NCBI RefSeq assembly: GCF_014697585.1
Contig: NZ_JACJSB010000026.1
Location: forward strand, 1 to 64,000
Direction of reading: 5' to 3'
Length of the DNA stretch: 64,000 bases
From: Dolichospermum sp. FACHB-1091
GTDB lineage: Bacteria > Cyanobacteriota > Cyanobacteriia > Cyanobacteriales > Nostocaceae
A program made the translations under genes and the position numbers. The notes under the pieces are model-generated. The model saw only the letters and a list, made by a program, of their open reading frames with translations. It did not search any database and was not told the origin of the DNA. Positions 9,224 through 18,302 of this stretch are shown one piece after another. Numbering within the stretch: position 1 is the first letter of the stretch; each line of letters starts with the position of its first letter.

Positions 9224-11335
9224 ATGCCAGATATTTCTATACTTTTTTATCTAGCGATCGCTATAGTTGTTATAGGAGGAATAATCGGGGAAATAATCTC
9301 ACTAAAAAAATATTATAGACAATCTAACTTTGATCAAAAGATAATTAAACATTTATCAAAACACAAAACCAACATAGATACAAAGAATGTCAAATCTTCG
9401 ATTAATGATTATTTAGAAAAGGTAATTGAAGATTTATTAGGACACAAAATCAACATAGATACAATACATTTAAAATCTTGGATTAACGATAATTTAGAAA
9501 CAGAAAATGATAAACCTATTATAAACAATAATAAATATATACTCAAACAATATCCAGAGATATTAACTCATTCTACTCGCAGTAACTTACGATTTGTCGG
9601 TACATTGTGTACAGCTATTGGTGTATTAGGAACATTTTATGGTATTCAAGCAGGTATAGGAAATATTCCCTTAAATAATCTGGATAATACACAATCTTTA
9701 CTATCAGGAGTAGCGCGTTTATTAGAAGGAATGAAAACCGCATTTTCTACATCTTTAATGGGATTAGGATCTGGTAGTTTATTTACTATATGTCTCTTTG
9801 TCACAGACTCAATTAGGCAGTCACAACATGATGAAATTAGCAGAAGTTTACACAAAATTACTGTTACTAAAAAAGATGGACGTGATGATGCAGTTAATAG
9901 TTTAAAAGAAATAGCTGCAAGTTTTAGAAACTTTGATTTTAATGCTAATTTAAGAGCATCTCAAGCATTAGAAAGAGTAGCTCAAAATCTTGATGCTAGA
10001 ATTATTGGTACAGAAGTAGGAAATGCAGTTAGTGTGCAATTAGATAGAACAATTGAAACTAGATTAACTCCTGTATTTAATAATATTGCTGATTCCCAAA
10101 AAACATTAACTGAAATTAGCACAGTTCAAAGAAATGTACTGGAAAACTTAATTATTGAAATCAAAAATCAATTAATTATTCCATTAGTAGATAGACTAGA
10201 TCAAAGTGCAACTTTAACTCAACAAGCATCCGCAGCAGTAACTAAATTAAATAATAAATTAGGAGGAATATCCGAAAAATTAGCTGATTCAATTGTCACT
10301 ATTCAACAGTTTCAACAAGAGACATTAGGAGAATTAAATAATTTTGCTAGTAGCTTACAATCTACCTTACATGATTTCCAAAGAGACACCACTAACGTTT
10401 TACAAGAAACAGGAGTTTCTATTACTAAAGCAGTGGAAACAAGTATTACAGGTATGGAATCTCAACGGGAAGCATTTCAAGAAAGTGCAGCACAAGCAGC
10501 AAATACATTTAGAGGTATTCGAGAAGATTTAGAACAATCTTTAAAAACTCAATCTGATCAGCAAAAAGAGATATTACAAGTAGTTTATTCTCGATTTTTA
10601 CAAATATTAAATCAAGCCAATGAAAACTTCACAACTCAAACACAAACATTAGAAACTGTAGGTAAAGAAGCATCACAATTAATGAATAATGCTAAGGAAA
10701 ACTTAGAACAAACATTAACTAATATTGATGATACTTTACAAAATACCCGTGTCACTGTACAAGAGGAATTACAAACATTTAGAATTGAATATCAAAATAG
10801 TTTAACTCAATTCTTTAATGAACAAAATCAATTATTAGAAGGTACATTAGGAACTCAAAGAAATGCTTTACAAGAAGTTGTTGATAATTTACGTGATGCT
10901 TTCGCAGAAGAAACCCAACGGAGACAATCATTAATGAATGATTTAACTAATACTATTAATGAAGTCACTAGAGGTATGAATGAAATTGATCAGGTAACTA
11001 ATACTATGCAAACAAGAGTGAGAGAAATACAACAATTAGCAGCAGCAATGGGTTTAAACTCAGGAGAAAGATTAACCCAATTACAAGAATTGTCTCGAAA
11101 TATTGGTACAGCAACTCAAGAGTTTAATCTTTTGCTTCATAGTTGGGAAAATCATCTCAATCAATATATTAATACATCAAAAAATCATCTTGATCAATAT
11201 ATAGATAAATCAACAAATTGGCAAACTGAATTTTTTAATCAAGCTGATAGTTCAATTTCAAAAGTATGTAGTGGTTTATTAGAAACTGCTAACGTTTTAG
11301 TTAAAATTGAAAATGATCGTCGCTGGAATCAATAA
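9224..11335 (+). CDS. zorA: ZorA-like MotA/TolQ/ExbB proton-channel protein with long coiled-coil tail
   Basis: Inner-membrane stator subunit of a Zorya-type anti-phage system, by inference from domain order and partners. A helix at residues ~5-27 is followed by a soluble insert, helices at ~124-144 (FVGTLCTAIGVLGTFYGI) and ~172-195 (KTAFSTSLMGLGSGSLF), the GT/TAFxTS pattern of the MotA/ExbB core. The remaining ~490 residues are Q/N/E/T-rich heptad-like coiled coil, as in the long tail of type I ZorA; 703 aa is close to that length. Residues ~46-95 hold a 27-residue tandem duplication. GAGGA precedes the ATG. It is the first gene of an AT-rich operon with zorB 76 bp downstream. Confidence 0.85.
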   Translation: MPDISILFYLAIAIVVIGGIIGEIISLKKYYRQSNFDQKIIKHLSKHKTNIDTKNVKSSINDYLEKVIEDLLGHKINIDTIHLKSWINDNLETENDKPIINNNKYILKQYPEILTHSTRSNLRFVGTLCTAIGVLGTFYGIQAGIGNIPLNNLDNTQSLLSGVARLLEGMKTAFSTSLMGLGSGSLFTICLFVTDSIRQSQHDEISRSLHKITVTKKDGRDDAVNSLKEIAASFRNFDFNANLRASQALERVAQNLDARIIGTEVGNAVSVQLDRTIETRLTPVFNNIADSQKTLTEISTVQRNVLENLIIEIKNQLIIPLVDRLDQSATLTQQASAAVTKLNNKLGGISEKLADSIVTIQQFQQETLGELNNFASSLQSTLHDFQRDTTNVLQETGVSITKAVETSITGMESQREAFQESAAQAANTFRGIREDLEQSLKTQSDQQKEILQVVYSRFLQILNQANENFTTQTQTLETVGKEASQLMNNAKENLEQTLTNIDDTLQNTRVTVQEELQTFRIEYQNSLTQFFNEQNQLLEGTLGTQRNALQEVVDNLRDAFAEETQRRQSLMNDLTNTINEVTRGMNEIDQVTNTMQTRVREIQQLAAAMGLNSGERLTQLQELSRNIGTATQEFNLLLHSWENHLNQYINTSKNHLDQYIDKSTNWQTEFFNQADSSISKVCSGLLETANVLVKIENDRRWNQ
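9362..9505 (+). repeat. 81-bp in-frame tandem duplication inside zorA
   Basis: The stretch beginning CACAAAACCAACATAGATAC (9362) recurs 81 bp later as CACAAAATCAACATAGATAC (9443) and continues matching through the codons for SINDYLE and WINDNLE. This encodes two diverged copies of a 27-residue unit (HKxNIDT..xxKSxINDxLE) between the first and second membrane helices of ZorA. Confidence 0.85.
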
Positions 11336-11411
11336 TTTTGATATATTTTCCTATATTTTCCTAACCTCAAAGTAAATTACCAAAAATCAACATCAACAGG
11401 TAAATTATCAA

Positions 11412-12068
11412 ATGTTTAATGATGTCAACTTCAACAAAAATCATGATGATCAAGATGAAGAAAGTTCTGCAACTTATCTTTCTATTGGTGATTTAATGTC
11501 AGGTTTATTAATGTTTTTCGCTTTGCTTTTTATTACTGCTTTAATTCAACTAAATGAAGCCCAAAAAGACATTACTAGAATTTTAATAGGTCAATTAGAA
11601 GGTCAACTTAAAGCTAATAATATTGAAGCAACTATTGACCCTAATACCGGAGATATTAGCTTGAGAGATAGCATATTATTTGATACTAATAGTTCTAAAT
11701 TAAATCCTCAAGGTGAAAAAACATTACAAAAATTAATCCCCATTTATAGCAAAGTAATTTTTGAAACTCCCAAAGTTAAAGATCAAGTTGAAAGAGTGAT
11801 TATTGAAGGTCATACTAGTGCTTATGGTGACAATGATATCAACATGGAATTAAGTTTAATGAGAGCGTGGCAAGTTGCTAAATATACATTATATCAAATG
11901 CCATTTGATAATAAAACTCATAAATCACAGTTAGAAAGAAAAATTATGGTAGTAGGAAGAGGTGAAAATGATGCTAAAACAGGAGATTTACCAACAGATA
12001 GAAAAGTAGTATTTCGTATTCAATTTAAAGGACAAGACTTAGGTAATTTAAACACACCAAAAAAATAG
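11412..12068 (+). CDS. zorB: ZorB-like MotB/OmpA stator subunit
   Basis: A 218-aa protein with one transmembrane helix (residues ~28-48, LMSGLLMFFALLFITALIQL) and a periplasmic OmpA-like peptidoglycan-binding domain (~70-215; signature GHTSAYGDNDINMELSLMRA, with H134). The aspartate just before the helix, D27 in SIGD, sits where MotB and ZorB carry the proton-binding Asp. By family analogy it pairs with ZorA to form an ion-driven motor anchored to the cell wall. It starts 76 bp after zorA and ends 18 bp before zorC. Confidence 0.87.
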   Translation: MFNDVNFNKNHDDQDEESSATYLSIGDLMSGLLMFFALLFITALIQLNEAQKDITRILIGQLEGQLKANNIEATIDPNTGDISLRDSILFDTNSSKLNPQGEKTLQKLIPIYSKVIFETPKVKDQVERVIIEGHTSAYGDNDINMELSLMRAWQVAKYTLYQMPFDNKTHKSQLERKIMVVGRGENDAKTGDLPTDRKVVFRIQFKGQDLGNLNTPKK

Positions 12069-12086
12069 ACCAAAAAAAAGAAACTT

Positions 12087-13598
12087 ATGATTAATAAAAA
12101 TCTCCATGAAATTATTCCACCAGATCATCAACCTCATAGATTAATTAATATTGCAGCACAACAGAAACCTAGTAATATTAATCTATCTATATTAGTATTG
12201 AAAGAAAAAATTGATCAAAATAGAGTTGAAGAAATTAGTTTAATAGAATGGATATGGTGTATTGATAATGATCAAGTTTGGGAAATTTTACCAGCATTAG
12301 ACAGAAAACAGTTATCTTTAAAAATTTGGCATATATCGTTAAATAACGAATGGTTATATTTTACCTTAGTTCGTCGTTTAGCTTGGTTTTTTAATGGTCA
12401 AAAAAATGTGATCATATCCGATTTAGTTAATAGTTTTTACACCTGGAGTAACTCAATTTCTGTACAGAATAATCTAGTTATTAAAATTTTAGTTACTTTA
12501 GGAACAGATCAAACAAAAAGAGAACTGGTAAAAATTACCTGTGAACAAAATTTAACTCGCAATGAATTATTAAAAAAAATAAATAATGTATTACCAAATA
12601 TTCCTATTTTCAAAGATTATGTTTTGGAAATATCACCTTATTTTACTAAAGTTCTACATCCAATTACATTGGATAAAGTTAATTGGTTATTACGTTGTTT
12701 TGATGAAATGGAAGAAACGACCCAAATTACGTCAGTGGAATATATCTTAAATCATCTTTCTACGTCCATAGTTGGTAATTTTCCTGAGTTGGTTAATTGG
12801 CTAAAAAATAACTATAATAATTCTAGTAAACAATCAAAATTATCCAGTCAAGCTAGACAGAAATTAAGAATTTGGATCGGTGCAGTTAATTATCAAGACT
12901 TTTCTAACTTAGTAGATTTAATTATTGATAAAATCTCACTTAGTACAACAGAACAAAAGCAGTTAAAAAATCGTCAAAGTTTTTGGTCTAATTATAGTAA
13001 TAGTTTTGTCAGACTCAAAATTTTACTTCCTAGTCGTTCCTGTGATATTATCAATAATGATATTAGACTAGATCAAGATATTCAAATATTAGAAGATGAT
13101 GGTAGCGATGAAACAGAAATATGTATTTTTGATTTAGGAGAAAATGGTTTTATTGTGGAATTTTTCAGAGGTAAAGGTAGTGAAACTAGATTATTTCCTC
13201 AAAATGATTATATAGAAAGTGTTTTATTTAGTTCTCAACCATTATCAGTAAAAAAGATTAGAAAATTAGGTAGTGAAAAACATGATCACGCTTATTTTTG
13301 GCAATGGTCTTGTGAAAAATTATTAAGAGTCAAATATAATATTATCCCCAATGAAGGAACTAGAGAATTTATTGTTATTTCTATCAAGTATACTAGTCCA
13401 TCATCAGCAACATCAAATAAACCTATTCTGATAAGAGATAAAACTAGACATTATGAACAAACGAAACTGCGATATAATTTTCAATATGGTTTACCAGAAC
13501 CTTCTGAAAATCAACTAGAAAGGAGAAAACGAGATCAAAGAAGATGGTTAAATGAAATTGAAAGATTAGAATTAGAAGCCAAACAATCATCATTATAA
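12087..13598 (+). CDS. zorC: ZorC-like EH-signature protein
   Basis: A 503-aa soluble protein. The last ~230 residues fit the EH-signature domain of ZorC: an SFWSNYSNSFVRLK entry block, then the glutamate E358 in IVEFFRG, and H399/H401 in HDHAYFWQW about 41-43 residues later; the domain is named after such a conserved Glu and His. The N-terminal ~270 residues are helical and not recognised. The C-terminus is strongly charged (LERRKRDQRRWLNEIERLE), which could bind nucleic acid (inference). In known type I Zorya, ZorC acts with ZorD on invading DNA; here no zorD follows. The family call rests on motif order, length and operon position, not on an alignment. Confidence 0.75.
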   Translation: MINKNLHEIIPPDHQPHRLINIAAQQKPSNINLSILVLKEKIDQNRVEEISLIEWIWCIDNDQVWEILPALDRKQLSLKIWHISLNNEWLYFTLVRRLAWFFNGQKNVIISDLVNSFYTWSNSISVQNNLVIKILVTLGTDQTKRELVKITCEQNLTRNELLKKINNVLPNIPIFKDYVLEISPYFTKVLHPITLDKVNWLLRCFDEMEETTQITSVEYILNHLSTSIVGNFPELVNWLKNNYNNSSKQSKLSSQARQKLRIWIGAVNYQDFSNLVDLIIDKISLSTTEQKQLKNRQSFWSNYSNSFVRLKILLPSRSCDIINNDIRLDQDIQILEDDGSDETEICIFDLGENGFIVEFFRGKGSETRLFPQNDYIESVLFSSQPLSVKKIRKLGSEKHDHAYFWQWSCEKLLRVKYNIIPNEGTREFIVISIKYTSPSSATSNKPILIRDKTRHYEQTKLRYNFQYGLPEPSENQLERRKRDQRRWLNEIERLELEAKQSSL

Positions 13599-13612
13599 CC
13601 ATATAAATCACC

Positions 13613-13963
13613 ATGAAAGATATTTTTAAAAACCCATCAATAGAAACATTAGTTAATGAAATTGTTGCTTTAAATCATAGTTGGAAAGCGGCTGTAGAAT
13701 TATTTGGAGATGATAGTCCTTTATCACAAAGTGCAAGAGATTTAAAAGGATGTTTACAGGTAAGATTATTACAGAGTTATCCAGATCAAGTTTATTTAAT
13801 CATAGATAAAGAAACTTCAGAAACAGCAGGGGAAGAATTATATAGTTTGCGTTTAGTAACTCCTATTAATAATCGTAATAATGCTGAACATCTACCTGTA
13901 AGAGTTGCGAAAAAATTACTTTCTCAGCAAGAAATTGCTAAACGTGAAAACGATGTGATGTAA
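13613..13963 (+). CDS. Unrecognised 116-aa protein, fourth gene of the Zorya-like operon
   Basis: Starts 14 bp after zorC and shares its AT-rich codon use, so it is almost certainly co-transcribed. Soluble, with no signal or membrane segment. The N-terminal half is predicted helical with a conserved-looking patch (LNHSWKAAVELFGDDSPLSQSA); the second half has a strand-rich centre (DQVYLIIDKETS, YSLRLVTPI) and a basic helix (VRVAKKLLSQQEIAKRE). I do not recognise the family. It occupies the place of the zorD or zorE effector in the described Zorya types and could be an accessory, inhibitor or new effector; this is speculation from position alone. Confidence 0.65.
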   Translation: MKDIFKNPSIETLVNEIVALNHSWKAAVELFGDDSPLSQSARDLKGCLQVRLLQSYPDQVYLIIDKETSETAGEELYSLRLVTPINNRNNAEHLPVRVAKKLLSQQEIAKRENDVM

Positions 13964-14030
13964 AAATCTCAAGTTCCTTAACGGTTGACTGTTTTCCGTT
14001 TCAAACCCCTGCTCCCCTGCCCCTACTACA

Positions 14031-15149
14031 TCAACCAAAACCAGGAATTAATCGCTTCAAGGCACGACCAGCGACATCACTATAGCGCAATTCACCACAG
14101 AGGATTTTACCCATAATCTGAGCGCCGGAGGGGCGTTTGACACCGACTTTATAACCAATACCGGGGAAGCGATAAAATGCTCCTGCTAATTTTTGCGCCC
14201 AAGCCATATCAGTTCCCCATTGTTCGTTAATGGCATCGGTATAATTTGCTAAAGCGTTGGCATCACCACTTAAAGCATCGTGAATAAATCCTGCTGCTAG
14301 GACACCGCTAAAAATAGAGGGACGAATACCTTCAGCAGTAAAAGGGTCAACTACACAGGCCGCTTCTCCTGCTAAAACTGCGTTTTGGGTGTGTAGCTTT
14401 TGATTACCATCCCAAATACACAAAGGATGACCGTATTGTTTACTATTTTTGACATCTAGATTAAAAAATTGAGCGTATTCATCTAAAATTTTCTTAAAGT
14501 CTTGGGGTTCGCCACCGATAAATGTACCAACACCAATGGAATAACCGTCATCTTTGGGAAAATTCCAGATATAGCCGTTTTTGATTAAACCAAATTCAAA
14601 GTGAATTGTGGTTTTCTTTTCAACGGTTGCGGGAATTTCAGCTTCTAATGCGCCAGCTAGACGGCGTTTACGGTCTTTAAAACCTAACCATTTAGCCATT
14701 GGACCCTTTGCACCGTCGGCGGCGATAAGATAACGACCGGTGACTATTCCTGTGGCTGTGGTGACTTCCCAAGAATCGTTTTTAAATTCAATACTTTTAA
14801 CTTCTGTATTATCTTGTAGTTCAGCCCCTTGCTGTTGAGCTTGTTGGATTAAGAAGTGGTCAAAAATTTCCCTGCGTACCATCCATACGGGTTCTTTAAT
14901 ATCTATTTTTGCTTCTACGGGATCACTTAATTTCCAGGTAAAGCGCAAAGAGTCTACTTTAGCAGAAATTGCGGGGTTAAAGTCAAAGTCGAACCATTGA
15001 GCAATTACTGGTGAGACACCACCACCACAAGGCTTATATCTAGGTAAGGATTCCTTTTCTAAGACTAAGACTGAGCGACCCTTTTTGGCTAGATGGTAAG
15101 CGGCTGTACCACCGGCAGGTCCAGCCCCGACAATTATGCAGTCGTACAT
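14031..15149 (-). CDS. Geranylgeranyl reductase family FAD-dependent oxidoreductase
   Basis: A 372-aa flavoprotein. The N-terminal Rossmann FAD motif is GAGPAGGTAAYHLAKKG (residues ~8-24); the family motif PRYKPCGGG follows near residue 37, and a second FAD motif is DPFTAEGIRPS near residue 265. These reductases saturate prenyl chains. It lacks the longer ~405-aa form and the N-terminal start expected of ChlP, so it is more likely a paralogue acting on another isoprenoid than the chlorophyll enzyme. It ends convergently against the Zorya-like operon. Confidence 0.82.
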   Translation of the reverse strand: MYDCIIVGAGPAGGTAAYHLAKKGRSVLVLEKESLPRYKPCGGGVSPVIAQWFDFDFNPAISAKVDSLRFTWKLSDPVEAKIDIKEPVWMVRREIFDHFLIQQAQQQGAELQDNTEVKSIEFKNDSWEVTTATGIVTGRYLIAADGAKGPMAKWLGFKDRKRRLAGALEAEIPATVEKKTTIHFEFGLIKNGYIWNFPKDDGYSIGVGTFIGGEPQDFKKILDEYAQFFNLDVKNSKQYGHPLCIWDGNQKLHTQNAVLAGEAACVVDPFTAEGIRPSIFSGVLAAGFIHDALSGDANALANYTDAINEQWGTDMAWAQKLAGAFYRFPGIGYKVGVKRPSGAQIMGKILCGELRYSDVAGRALKRLIPGFG

Positions 15150-15529
15150 GATGGCTAATTTTTTAATCTGATTTTAATTAGTTTATTTTCCAGTATATCT
15201 AAGGGATTATGATTTTTTATAAATTTTTAATGAATATAAGCTGCACTATATTTAATTTGTATGATTCTAGCGGGCAAGATGCCCACACCACAACTTTAGA
15301 TAAATTTTAAATGGGTAAGAGCTTTTAACTTCTCACCTCTTACCAACTGAGGGGATGAAAATAAAAGTCTTAAATTAATACCTAGCGATTGGGTTATAAA
15401 CCGCTCTTATACGGAAAAACCCACTTTATTGTGGGTTTACGAACCTTGATTTTCCGTCAATCACACTCAAGTAGGACTTTAGTTATGTAGTAGCGAATTA
15501 TATTCGCCATTAACTTTTAAAAGATCCTC
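15150..15529. other. Intergenic region between frr and the reductase gene
   Basis: Contains the frr terminator (15413-15440) and AT-rich sequence. No ORF or other repeat that I would annotate. The promoter of the reductase gene should lie near 15150-15250. Confidence 0.5.
15413..15440 (-). terminator. Rho-independent-type terminator of pyrH-frr
   Basis: On the minus strand AAACCCAC, a short AATAAA loop and GTGGGTTT form an 8-bp stem followed by a T-rich stretch. It lies about 90 bp after the frr stop codon. Confidence 0.65.
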
Positions 15530-16078
15530 CTAGACGGTTGAGATGTCCTTTTCCTTTTCTGCCAGTAGTTCGTCTATTTTGGCGGTATACTTATTTGTTA
15601 GTTTTTGGAGTTTGTCCTGTTGATCCCGTGCTTCATCTTCAGGGATTTCAGCGTTTTTTTCCTGTTTGCGAATGGACTCAATAGCATCCCGGCGGATATT
15701 ACGAATTGCTACACGACCTTCTTCCGCGTATTTAGCCGCAAGTTTGACAAATTCTTTACGGCGGTCAGTTGTTAACGGGGGAATATTCAACCGGATCACA
15801 ATACCGTCATTACTGGGAGTCAAGCCCACATCTGACAGAGAAATGGCTTTTTCAACAATATTCAGGCTGCTCTTATCGTAGGGCTGAATCAGGATGGTGG
15901 AAGCATCTGGTGTGCTAATGTTTGCCAGTGATTTTAAGGATGTTGGTGTACCGTAATACTCTACTTGTACTTTATCCAACAAACTCGCATTGGCGCGACC
16001 AGTGCGAATTGTATTAAAAGCCCGTTGAGTAGATTCAACGGTTTTCTGCATTGTACTTTCAGCTTCAGCTAATTTCAC
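15530..16078 (-). CDS. frr: Ribosome recycling factor
   Basis: Splits post-termination ribosomes together with EF-G. 182 aa from the GTG at 16078 ([12 protein letters not shown]); this start has a GGGAGG 6 nt upstream and gives the standard length, whereas an ATG at 16102 would add eight residues. Family blocks are [16 protein letters not shown], the ILIQPYD segment and [14 protein letters not shown]. The start overlaps the 3' end of pyrH by 14 bp, so translation is likely coupled in the pyrH-frr operon found in many bacteria. Confidence 0.96.
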   Translation of the reverse strand: MKLAEAESTMQKTVESTQRAFNTIRTGRANASLLDKVQVEYYGTPTSLKSLANISTPDASTILIQPYDKSSLNIVEKAISLSDVGLTPSNDGIVIRLNIPPLTTDRRKEFVKLAAKYAEEGRVAIRNIRRDAIESIRKQEKNAEIPEDEARDQQDKLQKLTNKYTAKIDELLAEKEKDISTV

Positions 16079-16793
16079 AAGAACCTCCCACAAGGGTGCC
16101 AATAGATTCTCCCATAACTGCCCGGTGGATATTACCTCGCACCGTTAAGTCAAATACTAAAATGGGGAGATTATTTTCTTTACATAGGGCAATTGCGGTA
16201 CTATCCATGACTCGCAAATCTTTAGCCAAAACGTGGGCGTAGGTAAGAGTAGTAAAACGCTTGGCATCAGGATACAATTTAGGGTCAGCATCGTAAATTC
16301 CGTCCACTTTGGTGGCTTTGAAAATCACTTCTGCTTCGATTTCTGCTGCTCTTAAGGCCGCAGTGGTATCTGTAGTAAAGAAGGGATTACCTGAACCAGC
16401 CCCAAAAATTACCACCCGACCTTTTTCCAAATGACGGATAGCACGTCGTCGAATATATGGTTCTGCTAGTTCTTGCATAGCAATGGCGGTTTGAACCCTT
16501 GTCTGTATTCCCATCCGTTCGAGGGAATCTTGCAGGGTCATGGCGTTCATGACCGTGGCAATCATGCCGATATAATCAGCAGTAGCCCGATCCATACCTG
16601 CTGACGCGGCTTTAACACCTCTAAAAATATTACCACCACCAACAACGATGGCGATCTGAACACCGGTGGCTATCACCTCTCCTATTTCCTTGGCTATTTC
16701 CTCGACCACTTCCGGGTCAATGCCATAGCCCAGGTTGCCCATTAAGGCTTCACCGCTCAGTTTAAGTAAAACCCGTCGGTAATTCGTTCCCAT
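16065..16793 (-). CDS. pyrH: Uridylate kinase
   Basis: Phosphorylates UMP to UDP in pyrimidine nucleotide synthesis; a bacterial amino-acid-kinase-fold enzyme. 242 aa from ATG at 16793 ([17 protein letters not shown]); an earlier in-frame ATG at 16832 would give a 13-residue extension not usual in the family. Motifs are [18 protein letters not shown], the UMP site [13 protein letters not shown] and the ATP loop [14 protein letters not shown]. It is followed directly by frr. Confidence 0.96.
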   Translation of the reverse strand: MGTNYRRVLLKLSGEALMGNLGYGIDPEVVEEIAKEIGEVIATGVQIAIVVGGGNIFRGVKAASAGMDRATADYIGMIATVMNAMTLQDSLERMGIQTRVQTAIAMQELAEPYIRRRAIRHLEKGRVVIFGAGSGNPFFTTDTTAALRAAEIEAEVIFKATKVDGIYDADPKLYPDAKRFTTLTYAHVLAKDLRVMDSTAIALCKENNLPILVFDLTVRGNIHRAVMGESIGTLVGGSCEIS

Positions 16794-16900
16794 GAAGTTC
16801 CGCTTTATCAAAAAAGTTGCAATTGCCTCCAATTTAAGATAGCAGTACAGTGGCTATCTGTCTCTAGTTACCTTGTCCCTGATCTAAATCTACATTTTCT

Positions 16901-17791
16901 ATGACAATTTCTACAAACGGACTTACTTCCCCAAAAACCTGGCTTTGGCAAGGTTTCCCCATTTGTTACCAAACCCAAGGAACTACAGGACCTGCTATTA
17001 TCCTAATTCATGGTTTTGGTGCTTCCTGGTTACATTGGCGCAAAAATATTCCCGCTTTAGCTGTAACCTGTCGGGTTTATGCCATTGATTTAATCGGCTT
17101 TGGTGGTTCAGCTAAACCTAAACCCGGGAAAAAAATTACCTACACATTAGAAACCTGGGGACAACAGGTAGCTGATTTTTGCCGGGAGGTCATTGGTGAA
17201 CCAGCTTTTTTCATAGGTAATTCTATCGGTTGTATTGTCGCTATGCAAGCGGCGGTAATTAACCCAGATATGGCTTTGGGAACTGCTTTGCTTAACTGTT
17301 CTTTGCGATTATTGCATGATCGTAAACGTCTAAGTTTACCTTGGATAAAACGTTTTGGTACGCCAATTTTACAAAACTTTTTGGCGATCGAATCGGTAGG
17401 TAATTTCTTTTTTAGTCAGTTAGCTCAACCAAGGACAGTTAAAAATATTCTTTTACAAGCTTATGCTCAGAGCGAAACAGTAACAGATGAGTTAGTAGAT
17501 ATTTTAATGACACCGGCAAAAGATCCTGGGGCGGCGGCTGTATTTTTAGCTTTTACTGCTTATTCCAGTGGTCCTTTACCGGAGGATTTATTACCTATAA
17601 TATCTTGTCCAGTAATTATTTTATGGGGAACGGCTGACCCTTGGGAACCTATTAATTTAGGTAGAGAGTTAGCCAATTTTCCCCAAGTCCAAAAGTTTAT
17701 TCCTTTAGAAGGTGTAGGCCATTGTCCTCAAGATGAATCTCCTGAGTTAGTTAATGGTATTTTACTTGATTGGATTGGTGAACAACATTAA
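16901..17791 (+). CDS. Alpha/beta-fold hydrolase
   Basis: A 296-aa soluble hydrolase with a full catalytic set: oxyanion segment ILIHGFGASWLHW, nucleophile elbow GNSIGC (serine), acid in WGTADPWEP and histidine in GVGHCPQDE. The pattern resembles the cyanobacterial/plant-type hydrolases of the epoxide hydrolase/haloalkane dehalogenase group, but the substrate cannot be told from sequence. It diverges from pyrH with about 105 bp between starts. Confidence 0.85.
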   Translation: MTISTNGLTSPKTWLWQGFPICYQTQGTTGPAIILIHGFGASWLHWRKNIPALAVTCRVYAIDLIGFGGSAKPKPGKKITYTLETWGQQVADFCREVIGEPAFFIGNSIGCIVAMQAAVINPDMALGTALLNCSLRLLHDRKRLSLPWIKRFGTPILQNFLAIESVGNFFFSQLAQPRTVKNILLQAYAQSETVTDELVDILMTPAKDPGAAAVFLAFTAYSSGPLPEDLLPIISCPVIILWGTADPWEPINLGRELANFPQVQKFIPLEGVGHCPQDESPELVNGILLDWIGEQH

Positions 17792-17841
17792 TCTCTATCT
17801 ATTTTTTACAGATAACTTGGTTTTATACCAAGTTATCTTAT

Positions 17842-18066
17842 TTACCACCAATAGCGATCTCCATAATCTCCATAATCTCCATAATCTCCATGATGTCCAT
17901 GATGTCGATGACCTCTGTGATATCCATGATGTCCATGATATCCATGACCTCTATGATATCTATGACCTCTATGATATCCATGATGTCTATGACCTCCAGA
18001 TAGAAGTTGCTGTTCTTCTACGGATATATCTACCACTAAATCAGATGGGATATTTTGATTTGACAT
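17842..18066 (-). CDS. His/Gly-rich peptide with a double-glycine leader
   Basis: A 74-aa small protein. Residues 1-26 look like a leader peptide of the double-glycine type (DISVEEQQLLSGG). What follows is extreme in composition: 16 histidines among ~35 residues, in HRG/HHG/GYH units, then three GDY repeats and an aromatic end (GDRYWW). It may be a secreted, metal-binding or modified (RiPP-like) peptide; both readings are inference. No C39 protease, cyclase or other maturation gene adjoins it: hemB lies upstream and a hydrolase is convergent. A short hairpin (ACCCA/TGGGT) lies about 20 bp upstream of the start. The repeats make it prone to length variation. Confidence 0.65.
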   Translation of the reverse strand: MSNQNIPSDLVVDISVEEQQLLSGGHRHHGYHRGHRYHRGHGYHGHHGYHRGHRHHGHHGDYGDYGDYGDRYWW

Positions 18067-18302
18067 AAATAATTGTTAAACAATTGTTAGACCCACTTTT
18101 TTATGGGTTTCATTCACCCATACTCAATTTATAAATATTTTTTGGGTCAATGTAATGATTCTATGGTCATAAACTAATAATTATAATTTCTATCTTTTGA
18201 CTTATATATTTAATCTTTTTCTATCAATAAAAACTCACGCAAAAACTGATTGTTTTTTAAATGAGATATATGAGTATTAAACTCTAAATAAACTAGATTA
18301 AC

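Noticed and set aside
14031-15149. ChlP geranylgeranyl reductase of chlorophyll synthesis
   Set aside because: Shorter than ChlP (372 versus ~405 aa) and without its N-terminal sequence; kept as a family member only.
17754-18068. Plus-strand ORF with HD/HN-rich repeats
   Set aside because: It is the antisense of the GGY/HHG-coding repeats of the His-rich gene, which has a credible leader and stop.
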